The notes under the pieces were generated by a model. It was not told the DNA's origin. It worked only from the letters and a program-made list of their open reading frames with translations, and did no database searches. Of a stretch of 64,000 nt of DNA, positions 47,110-57,694 are shown piece by piece. This DNA is from Verticillium longisporum (Eukaryota; Ascomycota; Sordariomycetes; Glomerellales; Plectosphaerellaceae). The stretch spans positions 3,658,001 through 3,722,000 of the forward strand of contig JAETXT010000007.1 of NCBI GenBank assembly GCA_019188255.1, in the 5' to 3' direction. The first letter of the stretch is position 1. Each line of letters starts with the position of its first letter. Made by a program: the position numbers and the translations under genes.

Positions 47110-48168
47110 TCAAGTGAATATCCTTACAGACCCGCCATGTGTCACACCCGGGTCATTAAACCTCAACCCCCGATCCAGACCCGAAATGGCCTCGAGCTCC
47201 GCGGCCTCGAGGTCAAACCCGCAGCAGTCGAGGTTCTCCCGCACCCTCTCGGCCCGCATCGACTTGGGAATGACGACGATGCCGCGCTGCGTGCACCACC
47301 GCAGCAGCACCTGGGCGGGCGTCCGGCCGTGCCTCGCAGCGATGGCCTTGACGAGGGGCACGTCCATGAGCGGCGGCACGGCGGCGGCGCGCGGGTTGCC
47401 GAGCTCGAGGAACGACTGCGGGCCAAAGGTCGAGTAGGCCGTGACGGCGACGCCCGTCTCGCGCGCCGCGGCCACGAGCTGCGGCTGCGCGAGGTAGGGG
47501 TGGTGCTCGACATGCAGGACGGCGGGCGGGACGCGCGCGTAGGCCAGCAGGTCGTAGAGCAGCTGGGCGTCAAAGTTGGACACGCCGATCGAGCGCAGCG
47601 GCCCGGCGCGGACGCCCGGCGCGTCGACGAGGGCCTCGAGGGCGCGCCACGTGTCGGCGAGGGGCACGCGGGCGCGCGGGTGCAGCCGCGTCTTGGCGGC
47701 GTCGGCGTGCCACGAGGGGAAGCGCGAGACGGACGGGTCGACCCACTGCGTCGCGATGGGGAAGTGGATGAGGTAGAGGTCGAGGTGGTCGAGGCCCCAG
47801 GCGCGGAGCTCCTCGTTGGCCATGCGCGTCGCGTGCGCCGGCGCGTGGTGGTTGTTCCACAGCTTCGACGTGATGAAGAGGTCGTCTCGGCTTACGAGCC
47901 CGTGGGCGATCGCGCGGCGCACCCCCTGGCCTGCCTCGGCCGAGTTGGCGTAGCCGTAGGCGCCGTCGATGTGGCGGTACCAGGCCTTGATGGCTCCGTA
48001 GACGGCATCGGCGGTCTGGGCCGCTGGGACTTTCCACAGGCCGAAGCCGACCTGCGGGATGTACTTGGAAAAACGTCAGTATGGGCTTTGTGAGCATGGA
48101 GGGTGGCTTACATGGCCGGAGGAGAGCTTCAATCGGGGGATGCTCGCAGCTATGGAGGGGCCCTTCAT
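47110..48168 (-). CDS. Aldo-keto reductase, D-xylose reductase-like
   Basis: Exons 48112-48168 and 47110-48063; 336 aa. NAD(P)H-dependent reduction of a sugar or aldehyde in the cytosol. AKR core: IPQVGFGLWKV, HIDGAYGYANS (catalytic Asp and Tyr), TSKLWNNHH (catalytic Lys), LYLIHFPI (His), GVSNFDAQLL, and the cofactor segment IPKSMRAERVREN. The tail GLRFNDPG is the xylose-reductase hallmark, but the following C-terminal NYGLPIFA-type end is replaced by GVTHGGSVRIFT. In xylose reductases the 2'-phosphate-binding stretch is KSN(x3)R; here Asn is Met, which may alter coenzyme preference. Very GC-rich third positions produce long antisense shadow frames. Divergent from SEH1. Confidence 0.9.
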
Positions 48169-48613
48169 GGTGCTCTGTGTCTGGGGGGGATATTATATCA
48201 AAGATGGTAATCGCTTGGCTGTGGGTATTTGGTAGCCTTTGATGTAGAGTGAAAGTGATATGTGTCTGAAGAATGGACAGAAAAGGCTGAGGGTTTCTTG
48301 ATGATCATCGTCATGGGGAGGGTCTACATCATGAGCGAGGGTTTATCAGAGGGGTTTCTTAGGGGGTTCTCTTCAGAGCCTCTTAACCCCGGGGTTCATA
48401 TAGTCACCCGGCCTGTGCGTCGAGGCTCCTGCAGCGTGGGGTTGCGTCCCATGCTCCCATGCTCCCATGCTCCCATGCTCCAATGCTCCAAGCTACAACT
48501 GGACGTCACCTCTGTCAATTGAGCTCCCACAGCTGCAGCTGCTGCTCTCTTCTGCACATCCAGGGACCTTGGTCATTGATCCCCGACATCACCATCGTCA
48601 CACAGCCGACGCA
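48169..48613. promoter_or_regulatory. Divergent promoter, AKR (-) / SEH1 (+)
   Basis: 445 bp; contains a decanucleotide-like repeat of CATGCTCC (about 48449-48489, five units). No coding feature. Confidence 0.5.
48449..48490. repeat. 10-bp tandem repeat (CATGCTCCCA)
   Basis: Four to five imperfect units upstream of SEH1. Confidence 0.8.
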
Positions 48614-49929
48614 ATGGCTCATCCCCCAGAACCGCCGTTTGTCGCCGAAGAGCGCGCCGGCTTCGACCTCAACCTCTCCCACGGCCACCGAGACCTAGTC
48701 CAATCCGTCGCCTTCAATGCCTATGGCGATCGCTGCGCGACCGGCGCCGTCGACGGCAAGATTCGAGTCTTCAATCGCCACAAGGACGGCGTCTGGCGCC
48801 TCTGCGATACCTGGGGCGCACATGGCGGCGAGACTCTAGAGCTTCAGTGGCTTCCTCCGACCGTCTACCCGAATCTGCTGGCCTCCCTCGGTGGCTACGG
48901 CCGCTTCAAGCTCTGGGCCGAAGACCCGTCCGCTGCCCCGGGCCGCCGCTTCAGCGCTGGCTCCTCTCGTACCCTCTCCGGCAAGCCCGCGTTCGAGACG
49001 CGTTCCAACAAGGCTCCCTACCGCTCCTTCTCCATCAAGCACAACGAGGAGACACGCCACACCTACCTGGCCCTCCTCGCCGCCGACGGCAGCCTCTCCG
49101 TCTACGAGAACGATCAGCCCGAGAACCTGTCCGAGTACACCCTCATCGACGATTTTGCCGTCGCCCCCAAGCCCGCGCGCGGCGAAGAGGTCAGCTTCAA
49201 GGTCGAGTTCGACCCCAACCCTGACCCCTGCTACACCGCTCTGCGCGCCGGCGTCCCCACCGACTCTCTCGCCATTGTCGTCGCCGCCATGGGCACCGTC
49301 AAGCTCTACCGCTCCCGCGACATCATCACAGCCTCCTATGGCGTGCCGCAGGCTCAGAAGGAGTTCTACCTCGCCGCCGAGATCGGCCCCGGCGCCCATC
49401 GTGGCCTCGTCCGCGACATTGCCTGGGCCCCCGGCAACGTCCGCGGCTACGACACCATCGCCTCAGCCTGCCAGGACGGCTACGTCCGCGTCTTCCGCGT
49501 CGAGACGCCCTACGACGAGAACGACGGCAAGACATGGGCCGCCGCCGATCTCGTCCGCCGCGAGCCCCAGAACGGCGGCGGTGCTGGTGCCGGCGCCGGC
49601 GGCGAGGCCCTCGCCGCCGCCATCGGCCCCTCGCACGAGAAGCACCAGCACCAGTCCGGCCTCAGCGCGAGCCTCGCCAAGTCGGGCGCCACCGCCGAGC
49701 GGCAGTCGTCGGGCCAGCCGGGCCAGGTGGCGCACGTCGTGCGCGAGGTCGCCAAGCTCGACAGTCACCGGACCCCGTGTGGCGCGTCGACTTTGACGAC
49801 GACGGCCAGATCCTCGGCAGCACGGGCGACGACGGCAAGCTGGTCTTTTACCGGCAGACGCCGCAGGGGGCGTGGGCCAAGAGCTCCGAGCTGGGCATGC
49901 TCAAGACGCGCATGGCGACGCCGTCGTGA
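48614..49929 (+). CDS. seh1: Nucleoporin SEH1 (WD40), with one apparent frameshift near the C-terminus
   Basis: Intronless; about 438 aa once a base is restored. WD40 repeats are visible from residue 20: LSHGHRDLVQSVAFNAYGDRCATGAVDG, WGAHGGETLELQW, then HRGLVRDIAWAP and DGYVRVFRVETPYDE (a family-specific YDE). A Gly/Ala/His-rich insertion (49575-49720) sits before the last blade. The frame breaks in the C4 run 49773-49776; restoring one C reads HRTPVWRVDFDDDGQILGSTGDDGKLVFYR to the stop at 49927-49929. Seh1 is part of the Y-shaped Nup84/Nup107-160 complex of the nuclear pore and of the SEACAT complex that regulates TORC1. The start ATG at 48614 matches the Seh1 N-terminus; the open frame upstream is repeat-derived. 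Confidence 0.9.
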
Positions 49930-50681
49930 GTGGTGGACTCTCGACATGATGCCATGAGTTGGTCAAACTACAAAAAGGCGTCCGATGGATGGGTCCATGC
50001 CAAGTTCCGTCTGAGCCCGCGACACCTGCCATGAATGCGGCGGAAACGTACAGCACGGCACGGATGCCGATCGCCGCGCCAAGCCTCGAGGCCGATGGCC
50101 TTGAGTCGGCTACGGAAGCCGAGCTGGCAGCGGCATGGACTTGTGCACGGAACCAGAAAACCCCACATGAGGTCTTCGGAACGACGAATTCACACGTGCT
50201 GCCTTGCCCACCTTCAACAGAGCCGTCTATAGATGGGTGGTCTTGCAGGAGAGTCTCAGGCTGCTCCTGTTGGCGGCGCCAAGTTGAGCAATGGATGTCT
50301 CGGCTGTGGGCGGAGAAGTCTGAGGAGAGCAGTAGCCTTACCTGTGGCTTGGCTGAAAATAGGAGCTGGGTTAGTTAGACACCCAAATTTGTCAAGTCAA
50401 GAGATGAGCTTTGTATTCAAATGAAACCGATGCATCACGACTCGATACTTGCAGCATATCCCAAATCAAGCATGACTCGTCAATAAAATGATATCAATTG
50501 CTTTCTCCATCCAAAGTCGCACAACCCTAGCCTAACCTCTCATCGAGCAACCACCACCTTCATCAGCCAACGTTGAACGAATAACGCTAACCCCTATACA
50601 AGGGCCGTGGGTATCTCCCCTCTGTACAAACCGGACTGAACCAAGCCCAAACGCCCGAACCAAAACGCTCCGCCACTGTCT
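49930..50681. other. Convergent intergenic region, SEH1 / SPT3
   Basis: 752 bp; no coding feature recognised. Confidence 0.4.
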
Positions 50682-52982
50682 TCAGATCTGCAAATGGTTA
50701 GCCAACGTGCGCCACCAAGGTTGAACAGAATGGCAAACTCACAATATTGAGATTGGTGTGTATCGGCAGCCTTGAGCCGTTGAGCATGGCCCTGATCTTC
50801 TTGGGCCGCTGCTGAAGCCGTCGGAACGCCTCCTGGACGTGCCGCGGCTCAATGGGCGTCTTTCCCTCACTGGGCGGATCTAAAGACCCTGCTGCGCCTT
50901 GCGCTTCTCCGATGCGCCCTCGCCGTCGACTCCGCCGCCGCCGCCGCTCTGCGCCTTGACGAGATCCTCCTGCTCCTTGACCTTGAGCGCTCCCTCCGTG
51001 AGCGTCTGCACCATCTCAAACGTCAGAAAGCCGAGAATGTCAACAATATCGTCCGACGGCTTGCTATCCGTCACGATGCCGAAGCCGGCCCACTCGCGAA
51101 ACCGCTTGCCCTTGCGGTATGTGAACGACGCCTGTCGATACTCGGACCATGTGACGTATTCTTCCTTTGTCATGGCTTTCGTGCGTTCATCAGCCTTGCG
51201 CAGGCGCTGCAGAGTGATAAAGTTCATCTCTTCCTCTTCCTCGTCTTCCTCGTCGTCGCGCTCGGGTACGTCGACGGGGTAGAACGATGACGGCTCCCAG
51301 GGAAGTCCGACCTTGGCCTTCTTGTTCTTTTTTGCGGCATCATCCACCGGACCCCCGGCTGCAACACCGCCGACGGGATCTTCGCCGGCGCCGAGGTCGG
51401 CGTCTCCTCCCTTGTCATCAGAGTCCTTGACGTTCTTGCGAACGTCTTTCCACGAGGAAGGTGCGGAGACGAGAGACTTTTGCGGTGTCGTGGCGGATCT
51501 GGAAAATCAAGTCGTTTATATTGATGGACCGAGATCCACGACGGGCCGCCTGGTCGGTGCATTGTTTGAGCTGGGACGGTTAATGTTGAACCTTGAACCT
51601 GCTGTGCGTGAATGATGACCCACTAGCTCGACAACCTGCTCACGCACGATGCCCTCTATAATGTTTGTTGTCTCGACAGAAGGTTCAGCAGTCTCGCCAG
51701 AGACGTACATCATCTGTCGGATTATGTCAGTAAGCCGCACTCGGAAGTCTTCAGCCGTTTCTTCATCAAACAAGAACGAGTCGTCAGACGAGAAACAAAT
51801 GTCGTTCAAGTGGATTTCCATGTCATGATAGAACAGTGTAAGCTCCTGAGGCTCTGTGGTCAAGTCTCTGGGTGGAGGGCCGTCTGTCGACACCGCAACA
51901 TTGTCGATTGACTGGAAGCCAGAGTGGAAGCAAGCGCCGACCGTATCGTCAAATGCTGTCTGGAACAATTCGCCTGCTTCTTGCTGCGCCTGACTGCATG
52001 CCAGGGCCAGGGTCCTGGCACCACGAGGGCGACCTTTGCGCTTTCCTCTTGAGGATCCAGGCCGCGGGGTGGGGTGGTTCGGGCCAGACTTCGACGTCGC
52101 GCCTGCGGGGAAGTCGATCAGGCCTTGGTTGGAAATGCCACTCATGATGACTGTTGGACTTCTGCGAGAGAATTGTATGATTCGTAAAGGAGGGCATAGC
52201 CCTTCGACCGTTTATGAGCACTCGTTTGTGGAGCGAACGGTTGGTTCTGGAGGTGGATCAAGAAGCCGTCGTTGGAATGAATCAGCGTCCAGGTCAGCGC
52301 GGGCTGACGAGGGCCTGTCGCGGTTTGAGGATGTGAGATTGTTGGCGGCCGATGTCCAAGATATCCACTTGGCCTGGTGACAAGTCACAGGAAAATGATA
52401 GTTGTTGGTGTTGTCGGCGTTGTCGAGCTGATGGCATGCATATCCCTGTTTGGCATGGACATTTTGAATGGTAGGCCCCCCGAGTATGAAGCCAGCAGCG
52501 GCGGGTACTTTGAATAGGCGGCGATGAATGGTTTAGGCAGCGACGAATGTCCGACCTGAATATTGTTGCTTGATTCTCGACGTGACTTGTAAAGAGCCTT
52601 CTCGTGACAAGCAGCCTCTATTTGGCAGTCCACTTCACCGCAAACCGCTTCGTTGCCGCAGCAGTGATTGCGCCACGCATCGACGCTGGAATTTCTCACT
52701 TTACTATTTCTTCATCCTGGCATGTCATGGATCACCTAGTGATACCGGGGAGGACACAAGGACAGAGTCGAAGCAAGTGGCCATGCAGGCGGCGCTGAGT
52801 GATCTCCTGATCACCCCACAAATGGCACGACGCGCATTCGAAGGCTCGCTCCCATGGCCTCCAGTAACATAATACAGGCGCATTTGCGGTGGGAAAGAAT
52901 TGACGAATAGGGTACGTGGGGTGCCTACCTGACTGATCTCCTGGCGATACTTGAACGCCTTGTCATTTCTAGCGTCGCCCAT
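50682..52982 (-). CDS. spt3: SAGA complex subunit Spt3, with a 1.2-kb first intron and two apparent frame errors
   Basis: Exons: 52929-52982 ([18 protein letters not shown]), 51624-51713 ([16 protein letters not shown]...), 50743-51570 and 50682-50687 (one codon plus stop); about 326 aa when corrected. Spt3 carries two histone folds; seen are the first helix block above, EQAARRG-type [19 protein letters not shown], and a conserved C-terminal region [15 protein letters not shown]. It recruits TBP to SAGA-dependent promoters. Breaks: around 51453-51456 two bases are missing from [16 protein letters not shown], and at 50880-50882 an in-frame TAG arises where one T seems lost ([12 protein letters not shown]). 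Intron 1 (51714-52928, 1215 nt) is about 15 times the local norm and holds an open frame that runs in frame into exon 2. Divergent from the Rrn11-like gene. Confidence 0.88.
51714..52145 (-). other. Open frame inside SPT3 intron 1, in frame with exon 2 (alternative N-terminus or nested gene)
   Basis: From ATG at 52143-52145, 144 codons are open and continue without a stop into exon 2. The peptide has an AT-hook-like [12 protein letters not shown] motif (residues about 33-44), then an acidic, aromatic region ([17 protein letters not shown]). Codon third positions look coding. Immediately before exon 2 lies TTACTGAC...CGACAG, a good branch point and acceptor, so the canonical splice is also supported. 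I do not recognise the peptide. It could be an alternative first exon of SPT3, a separate gene, or an old insertion. Confidence 0.45.
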
Positions 52983-53579
52983 TGCGGTGGTGGATAAGAA
53001 CGACCGCGTGGGGCCACTTAAGGGATACTTTGATATCAATAACACAGGCGGTCTATGAAGCCACAAAGAGCGAGCTCTCGATATTCGTAATTTGGAATGG
53101 ATCGATGATAAGACAGAAGCAATGGATGGATGCACAAGGTTCGAGATACATGGTGTTGATCCATGTCGTTGGGAATGCCCCACACCACCAGTGGCGGCTA
53201 AACTGTGGCTTTTCCTGGTATCCGAGATGCTGCTAAAGACACACCCATGACCTCCTGATATATCCACCCTCTCAAAATCATCACCTGAATCTTCAACTCA
53301 TCAACACTGCTGTTCCCATCGGCAACTGTACGCCAGCCCAGGAAGCAGGCTTTTCTCTGATTAAATGAGATGATGTTGAGATGTCAGCCGTGATTCATTA
53401 CGTTGTCTAGGCTGCCATCTCCATACCCAAGGCAGCAGTAATCTCAGTCACGCCATAATCGTCAACTACCTACCTACCTACCTACCTACCTACCTGGCTC
53501 ATGTTCTTACCAGCATCGGCAAGGCGAATACGTCACACGATTTTGACCGCGTACTTTTGAAATCACACATCCGATCACC
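52983..53579. promoter_or_regulatory. Divergent promoter, SPT3 (-) / Rrn11-like (+), with (TACC)7
   Basis: 597 bp; the only notable element is a perfect (TACC)7 array at 53467-53494, 86 bp before the Rrn11-like start codon. No gene seen. Confidence 0.55.
53467..53494. repeat. (TACC)7 microsatellite
   Basis: Seven perfect tetranucleotide units in a divergent promoter. Confidence 0.95.
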
Positions 53580-54950
53580 ATGGAATCTTCAAGCGCCCCT
53601 CGAAAACGCAAGAGAGCCGCCAGCTTGCCCTCATCCCCTAACAGCAGCCCTCCTATCGTCACCCGCCTCCCAGACGCTATCATCAACCCCCTCAGTCACA
53701 CTCCCGGCAATCTTAAGCAGCTACTGGCCGCCGGTCTCACCGAACATGATCGGCTTCCATCACTTCAGCAGCCTGGATTTCCTCATCGTCCGTACCGGGA
53801 CACCAGGAGACGACAGAAGCCTCGTCGGTGGAAAGCCCCTTCCACCGCCCCTGTTGCCGATACAGACACAGACGCAGAGGACTCCCGCGCCGAGACCGAT
53901 TTCGAGACAGAAGCCGAATCAGGGCACGAGTCGTCCCTCCCCAAACCCCAGTCGTATGCAGCGGAGCGCGCCGCTCTTCAGCCCTTGGCTCGCTCCATCG
54001 CCGTCTTCCTCGCCCGCGGCGACATCCTCGCCGCCAAGCGCGCCTTTGGCCTTCTCATGCGCTCTCGTGTCTCCGGAAAGCCGGTCGATATTCGGCGCAA
54101 TCATTACTGGGAGCTCGGTGCCGAGATCCTCATGCGCGAGCCCGTGTCGGAGGAGAACGCGGCGTGGGCGCCGACGGACGACAGCGACATGTCCCGAGAG
54201 AGGCGCCGCAAGAAGCAGCAGCACCGCTATCCGATCTCCAATGTGCCGCAGGTCAAGGAATACTTCCAGGGCCTCATTCGGAACTACCCCCACCATCTCG
54301 GCGCGAGAAAGGCAGCCTCGGCGCTGCAGTTCTGGCCGGCGCAGGTCAGCTACGAGATCAGCCAGATGCACGCCCAACACACCGCTGCACTGGACGACCT
54401 ACGTGCCGACGTGGAGAGCTGGGAGATGGATCCGGATATGGACATGTACAACGAGGAGGCCGACGATGAATTCGACCCGGAAGACAGAGACCCATTCAAC
54501 CCGGACGACAGTTCCAGAGGCAGGCCTCGCGGGCTCGATGCCTTGGTGGACGCCCGCGAAAAGCGAATGCGCCAGGCGCGAGACGACATCCGTGCCAAGA
54601 CCCTTGACGGAATGCGCGAGCTCGCCTCGCGCATGGACAAGTTACTGGACAGTCTGCCGTTCTCGCGAAGCCCCGAGCTGCAGCGGCTGCGCGGGATCGT
54701 CTCGCTGTACATCGCCGACCTGCTTGTGCCGGCGGACTGTCGTCGTCCAGAAGACCGGCAAGAAGCGGAGGCCAAAAAGTTGGCTGAAGGCGAGATAGCC
54801 ATGAAGTTCTTCCGCACCATGGAGCAGCTGGGCGGAAAGCTCGATCACGCGATGCACGGAGCCCTCGACATGGACCGCGAAGGAAGTGAGGGCCCTACCA
54901 GGCCCACCTTTGCATCGCTACCGATTCGGGATCACAGGGTTGGTGGGTAG
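53580..54950 (+). CDS. RNA polymerase I-specific initiation factor, Rrn11-like
   Basis: Intronless, 456 aa, ATG in CACCATGG context. The N-terminus is basic (RKRKRAASLP, nuclear-localisation-like) and disordered; the core (from about residue 125) has the TPR-like RSIAVFLARGDILAAKRAFGLLMRS motif that marks the Rrn11 family, followed by HYWELGAEILMRE and YPISNVPQVKEYFQGLI. The C-terminal half contains an acidic stretch and a helical region (LQRLRGIVSLYIADLLVPAD). In yeast Rrn11 forms Core Factor with Rrn6 and Rrn7 on the rDNA promoter; assignment rests on the TPR-like block and architecture. Convergent with EED at 139 bp. Confidence 0.75.
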   Translation: MESSSAPRKRKRAASLPSSPNSSPPIVTRLPDAIINPLSHTPGNLKQLLAAGLTEHDRLPSLQQPGFPHRPYRDTRRRQKPRRWKAPSTAPVADTDTDAEDSRAETDFETEAESGHESSLPKPQSYAAERAALQPLARSIAVFLARGDILAAKRAFGLLMRSRVSGKPVDIRRNHYWELGAEILMREPVSEENAAWAPTDDSDMSRERRRKKQQHRYPISNVPQVKEYFQGLIRNYPHHLGARKAASALQFWPAQVSYEISQMHAQHTAALDDLRADVESWEMDPDMDMYNEEADDEFDPEDRDPFNPDDSSRGRPRGLDALVDAREKRMRQARDDIRAKTLDGMRELASRMDKLLDSLPFSRSPELQRLRGIVSLYIADLLVPADCRRPEDRQEAEAKKLAEGEIAMKFFRTMEQLGGKLDHAMHGALDMDREGSEGPTRPTFASLPIRDHRVGG

Positions 54951-55089
54951 AATTCGCAGCCTGCAAGATCACCGTCCCAGCGCCATCGTCGAAGGCGGAG
55001 GTCACGAAAGGACGTTGCACACAACTGAGAGAAATAATTATTCGAAACTCTGGGATGAACACTTTCTAGACCTCTTCCTACGGCAAGCC

Positions 55090-57062
55090 TCACGCCGGCG
55101 CCCACCGCTGCAGGATGAGGCCGAGGTTGATGCTACCAACGATCACACACCACTCGCCACTGGGGCTCCATGCCGCGTACCGTCCAACAAACCCCTTGAC
55201 GCCGATCGACTCGACACGATGGGCCTGCAGCGGTGTGTGCGGGTCGCCGGCATTGTACTTGCCGTCCCACGACTGCAGCGTCTCCTTGCTGTACAACTCG
55301 GCCATGCCGGGGATGAGCTCGATACCTTTGGGTGGCGCGTCCGCGGCCCTACGCTCGCGAACCGTAAGCTCGGGCTTCTGCTTACCCTCCGGTCTGGCGC
55401 GATGCACAATGGGTGTCAGCCAGGCCGGGCGTTCGGGCATGAGGGCTCGGTCGCCGTTGGCGCGCATGAGCCCTCGGGTCCAGTCGTGGTAGCTCGTGAT
55501 GCGGGTCAGGTCCCAGAAGAATATCTTGCTATTAGCATTGCAGAACGCGAGCACTGGGTGATGGCCGGGCATGTGGTGGAGCTTGAACCGCATGAAGAAC
55601 ATGTTACCAGACCCGGGGGTGAAGAAGGTGAGGAGGCGGGTGTACTGGGAATGTGAGGCGTGCTGGTCAGGCGAATCCTTGGTGAAGGCGGACCGCGTCA
55701 GCATCTCAGGATTGATGGTCGTCGGGGCTGACTCAGGGGGGGGCGGTGGGTCTTTGGCAGAGACGCCTTCGATGCGCCTGAGTGCAAAGATAGCGTCGGG
55801 GCAGGCACGAGAGAGGATCCAATCGCCGAAGAAGGCGACGCTGCAAGGTCAGCTTTGGTCTCGTCCGTGCTGGGGCCGACATACCAGTCGACGACACCGC
55901 TATGGACTTCATTCGTGGAGAAGTGAGGATAGTGGACTTCCAAAGGTTGCTGGATAGTTCCCGCAGGAAGGTCTGGCAGCGTCCACTGATAGGTTGTCAG
56001 CAAGCAATTCAAAGAGGCTGTAAAGGCCTAAAGGTAGCCGTCACAAACTGACTAGATTCACAATCTGATCATGCCCCGCGGAGAGCATGTAACGTCCGCT
56101 GTCATGGAACGCCTACACCGTGCTTGTCAGTGTGTCGACCTACATCCAAACAAGATTTTGCGGCTCGTACCAAAGTCAGCAAACTCCATTGGTGACCTTC
56201 GCCACCAAGGATACAGCGGCATGGCATGTCCTTATGGTCGGGATCTAAACTCCAGATGCGGATGGTCGTGTCATCTGAAGCAGTTGCAATGACGAGAGGG
56301 TTGATCGGCGAAGTGACCATGTCATTGATATCCTGTGATAGTGAGATCCTGTCTTCACTCCATGGCCAAAAGGGCACTCACGCCTCCATGGCCGACCAGA
56401 ACCTGTTTGAAGTCAGTTTTGCATCGTCAGAATACTCTCGGGGAAGCAACCCACGTTGACGAGCGTGCCCTCAGTGACATCGTAAATCTTGATTTTGGCA
56501 TCCTCACCACTGAGGCACAGGTATGGCTTGCCTGTCTCCTTATCCTGCGACCAAGTGCAGGTGTAGTTTCGAGAATCAGCCTGTCGAGTCAGTGGAGGGA
56601 GGGCCCATTGATTCACGGGTACGCACATCGTCATCGCGAATGACCTTGATGATGGTATATGGTTGGGTGTCGTCGCTGGCCGTCAACCGGCACAGAAGAA
56701 CCTACTCGCTGTTCAGCACACGACATCACCCGAATCGATCGCGAAAAGGAGACTCCAGGTTGCACTCACGTGCTTCTTGCTGACAGCGGCAAATACTGGA
56801 TCTGCGTCGACTGGCTGATACGGGCAAAACTGGACAGCAAAATACTCTGTCTCTGGTCAGCCCAATAACTTCAACAGGGAGAAGAACCATGAACAACCTG
56901 GTACGTTGTCCTCTTGTGAGAGGAATCGCGTGTCATCCTAAACCGCATTGTTAGATGTTGCGCATTATTGGTCTATTTCTTGCCCCTGCATACTTCTGGC
57001 GTGAATGAGACGCGTAGTTTTGGAAGGTCGTAGGGGTGGGTTTCTGGGGTAGAGGCAGGCAT
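55090..57062 (-). CDS. Polycomb repressive complex 2 WD40 subunit EED
   Basis: Ten exons: 56994-57062, 56898-56937, 56770-56846, 56627-56701, 56455-56580, 56382-56402 (21 nt), 56171-56332, 56053-56112, 55885-55985 and 55090-55840; 493 aa, every junction GT-AG and in frame. Blades visible: YFAVQFCPYQP-ADPVFAAVSKKH, NYTCTWSQDKETGKPYLCLSGEDAKIKIYD, LVGHGGDINDMVTSPINPLVIATASDDTTIRIW, AFHDSGRYMLSAGHDQIVNLW, DCVAFFGDWILSRAC, AFCNANSKIFFWDL and AAWSPSGEWCVIVG. EED binds H3K27me3 through its WD40 cage and activates the H3K27 methyltransferase, so this organism should have a PRC2 system that silences facultative heterochromatin. Confidence 0.95.
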
Positions 57063-57694
57063 CGTTTCGACTTATTGCCATGACGAGGTCAGAAGGAAAG
57101 ACATACACGCTCAGGCGATGAGACGTGATGTTTGTTACGACGTCGTCGAGGCTGCGAGATCATTCGCCTTTGGTCTCAAATGGTTCTCGTGGAGGCCCCA
57201 GATGCCAGTCCCAGCGTCCTAGTACGTGAGCCAAACAGATTAGGGTGTTGAGGGCGACTGCAAGGTCAATATTGCTGGTCAGTGCACTGTGGTGTAGCTC
57301 GCAGGCACAGCAACGGCCTGAGTGCGCCTGAGTCCACTGTAGCTGGGAGATGTATAAAGCCTGAGGGGTTATTCGTGCGCCGACGCACCTACCAGCAAAC
57401 CACATCACGTGCCTTCCGACTTCATTCCAGGCAGTGCCTTCAACCTCAACCCATTCATCATGGGCTGACCTCCAGGGCTTACATCGTGGCGTGCATCCTC
57501 TACATTGCGGAGCAATGTCGTCTTGCAGATGGTCAGCAAACTCCCCATTATGGGGTAGTGGCGAGGCACTCGATTGGAGCACTGAAGCAGAGTCGTGGGC
57601 TCTGTCAAACATCACTACTCTTTCGTTCGCGAAGTAATAAATTCACTACCTGTGCATTATGTCTGGCCGTAGTTGACCCTCCACACGAACATCG
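57063..57694. other. EED upstream region
   Basis: 632 bp. A 151-aa frame on the - strand (57160-57615) is Cys/Trp-rich but I do not recognise it and no splice model links it to either neighbour. Confidence 0.4.

Noticed and set aside
47137..48093. 318-aa open frame antisense to the AKR
   Set aside because: Shadow frame; composition mirrors GC3 bias and no family features.
57160..57615. 151-aa - strand frame upstream of EED
   Set aside because: Cannot be joined to EED or to the degenerate CxxC gene by plausible splice sites, and no family recognised.
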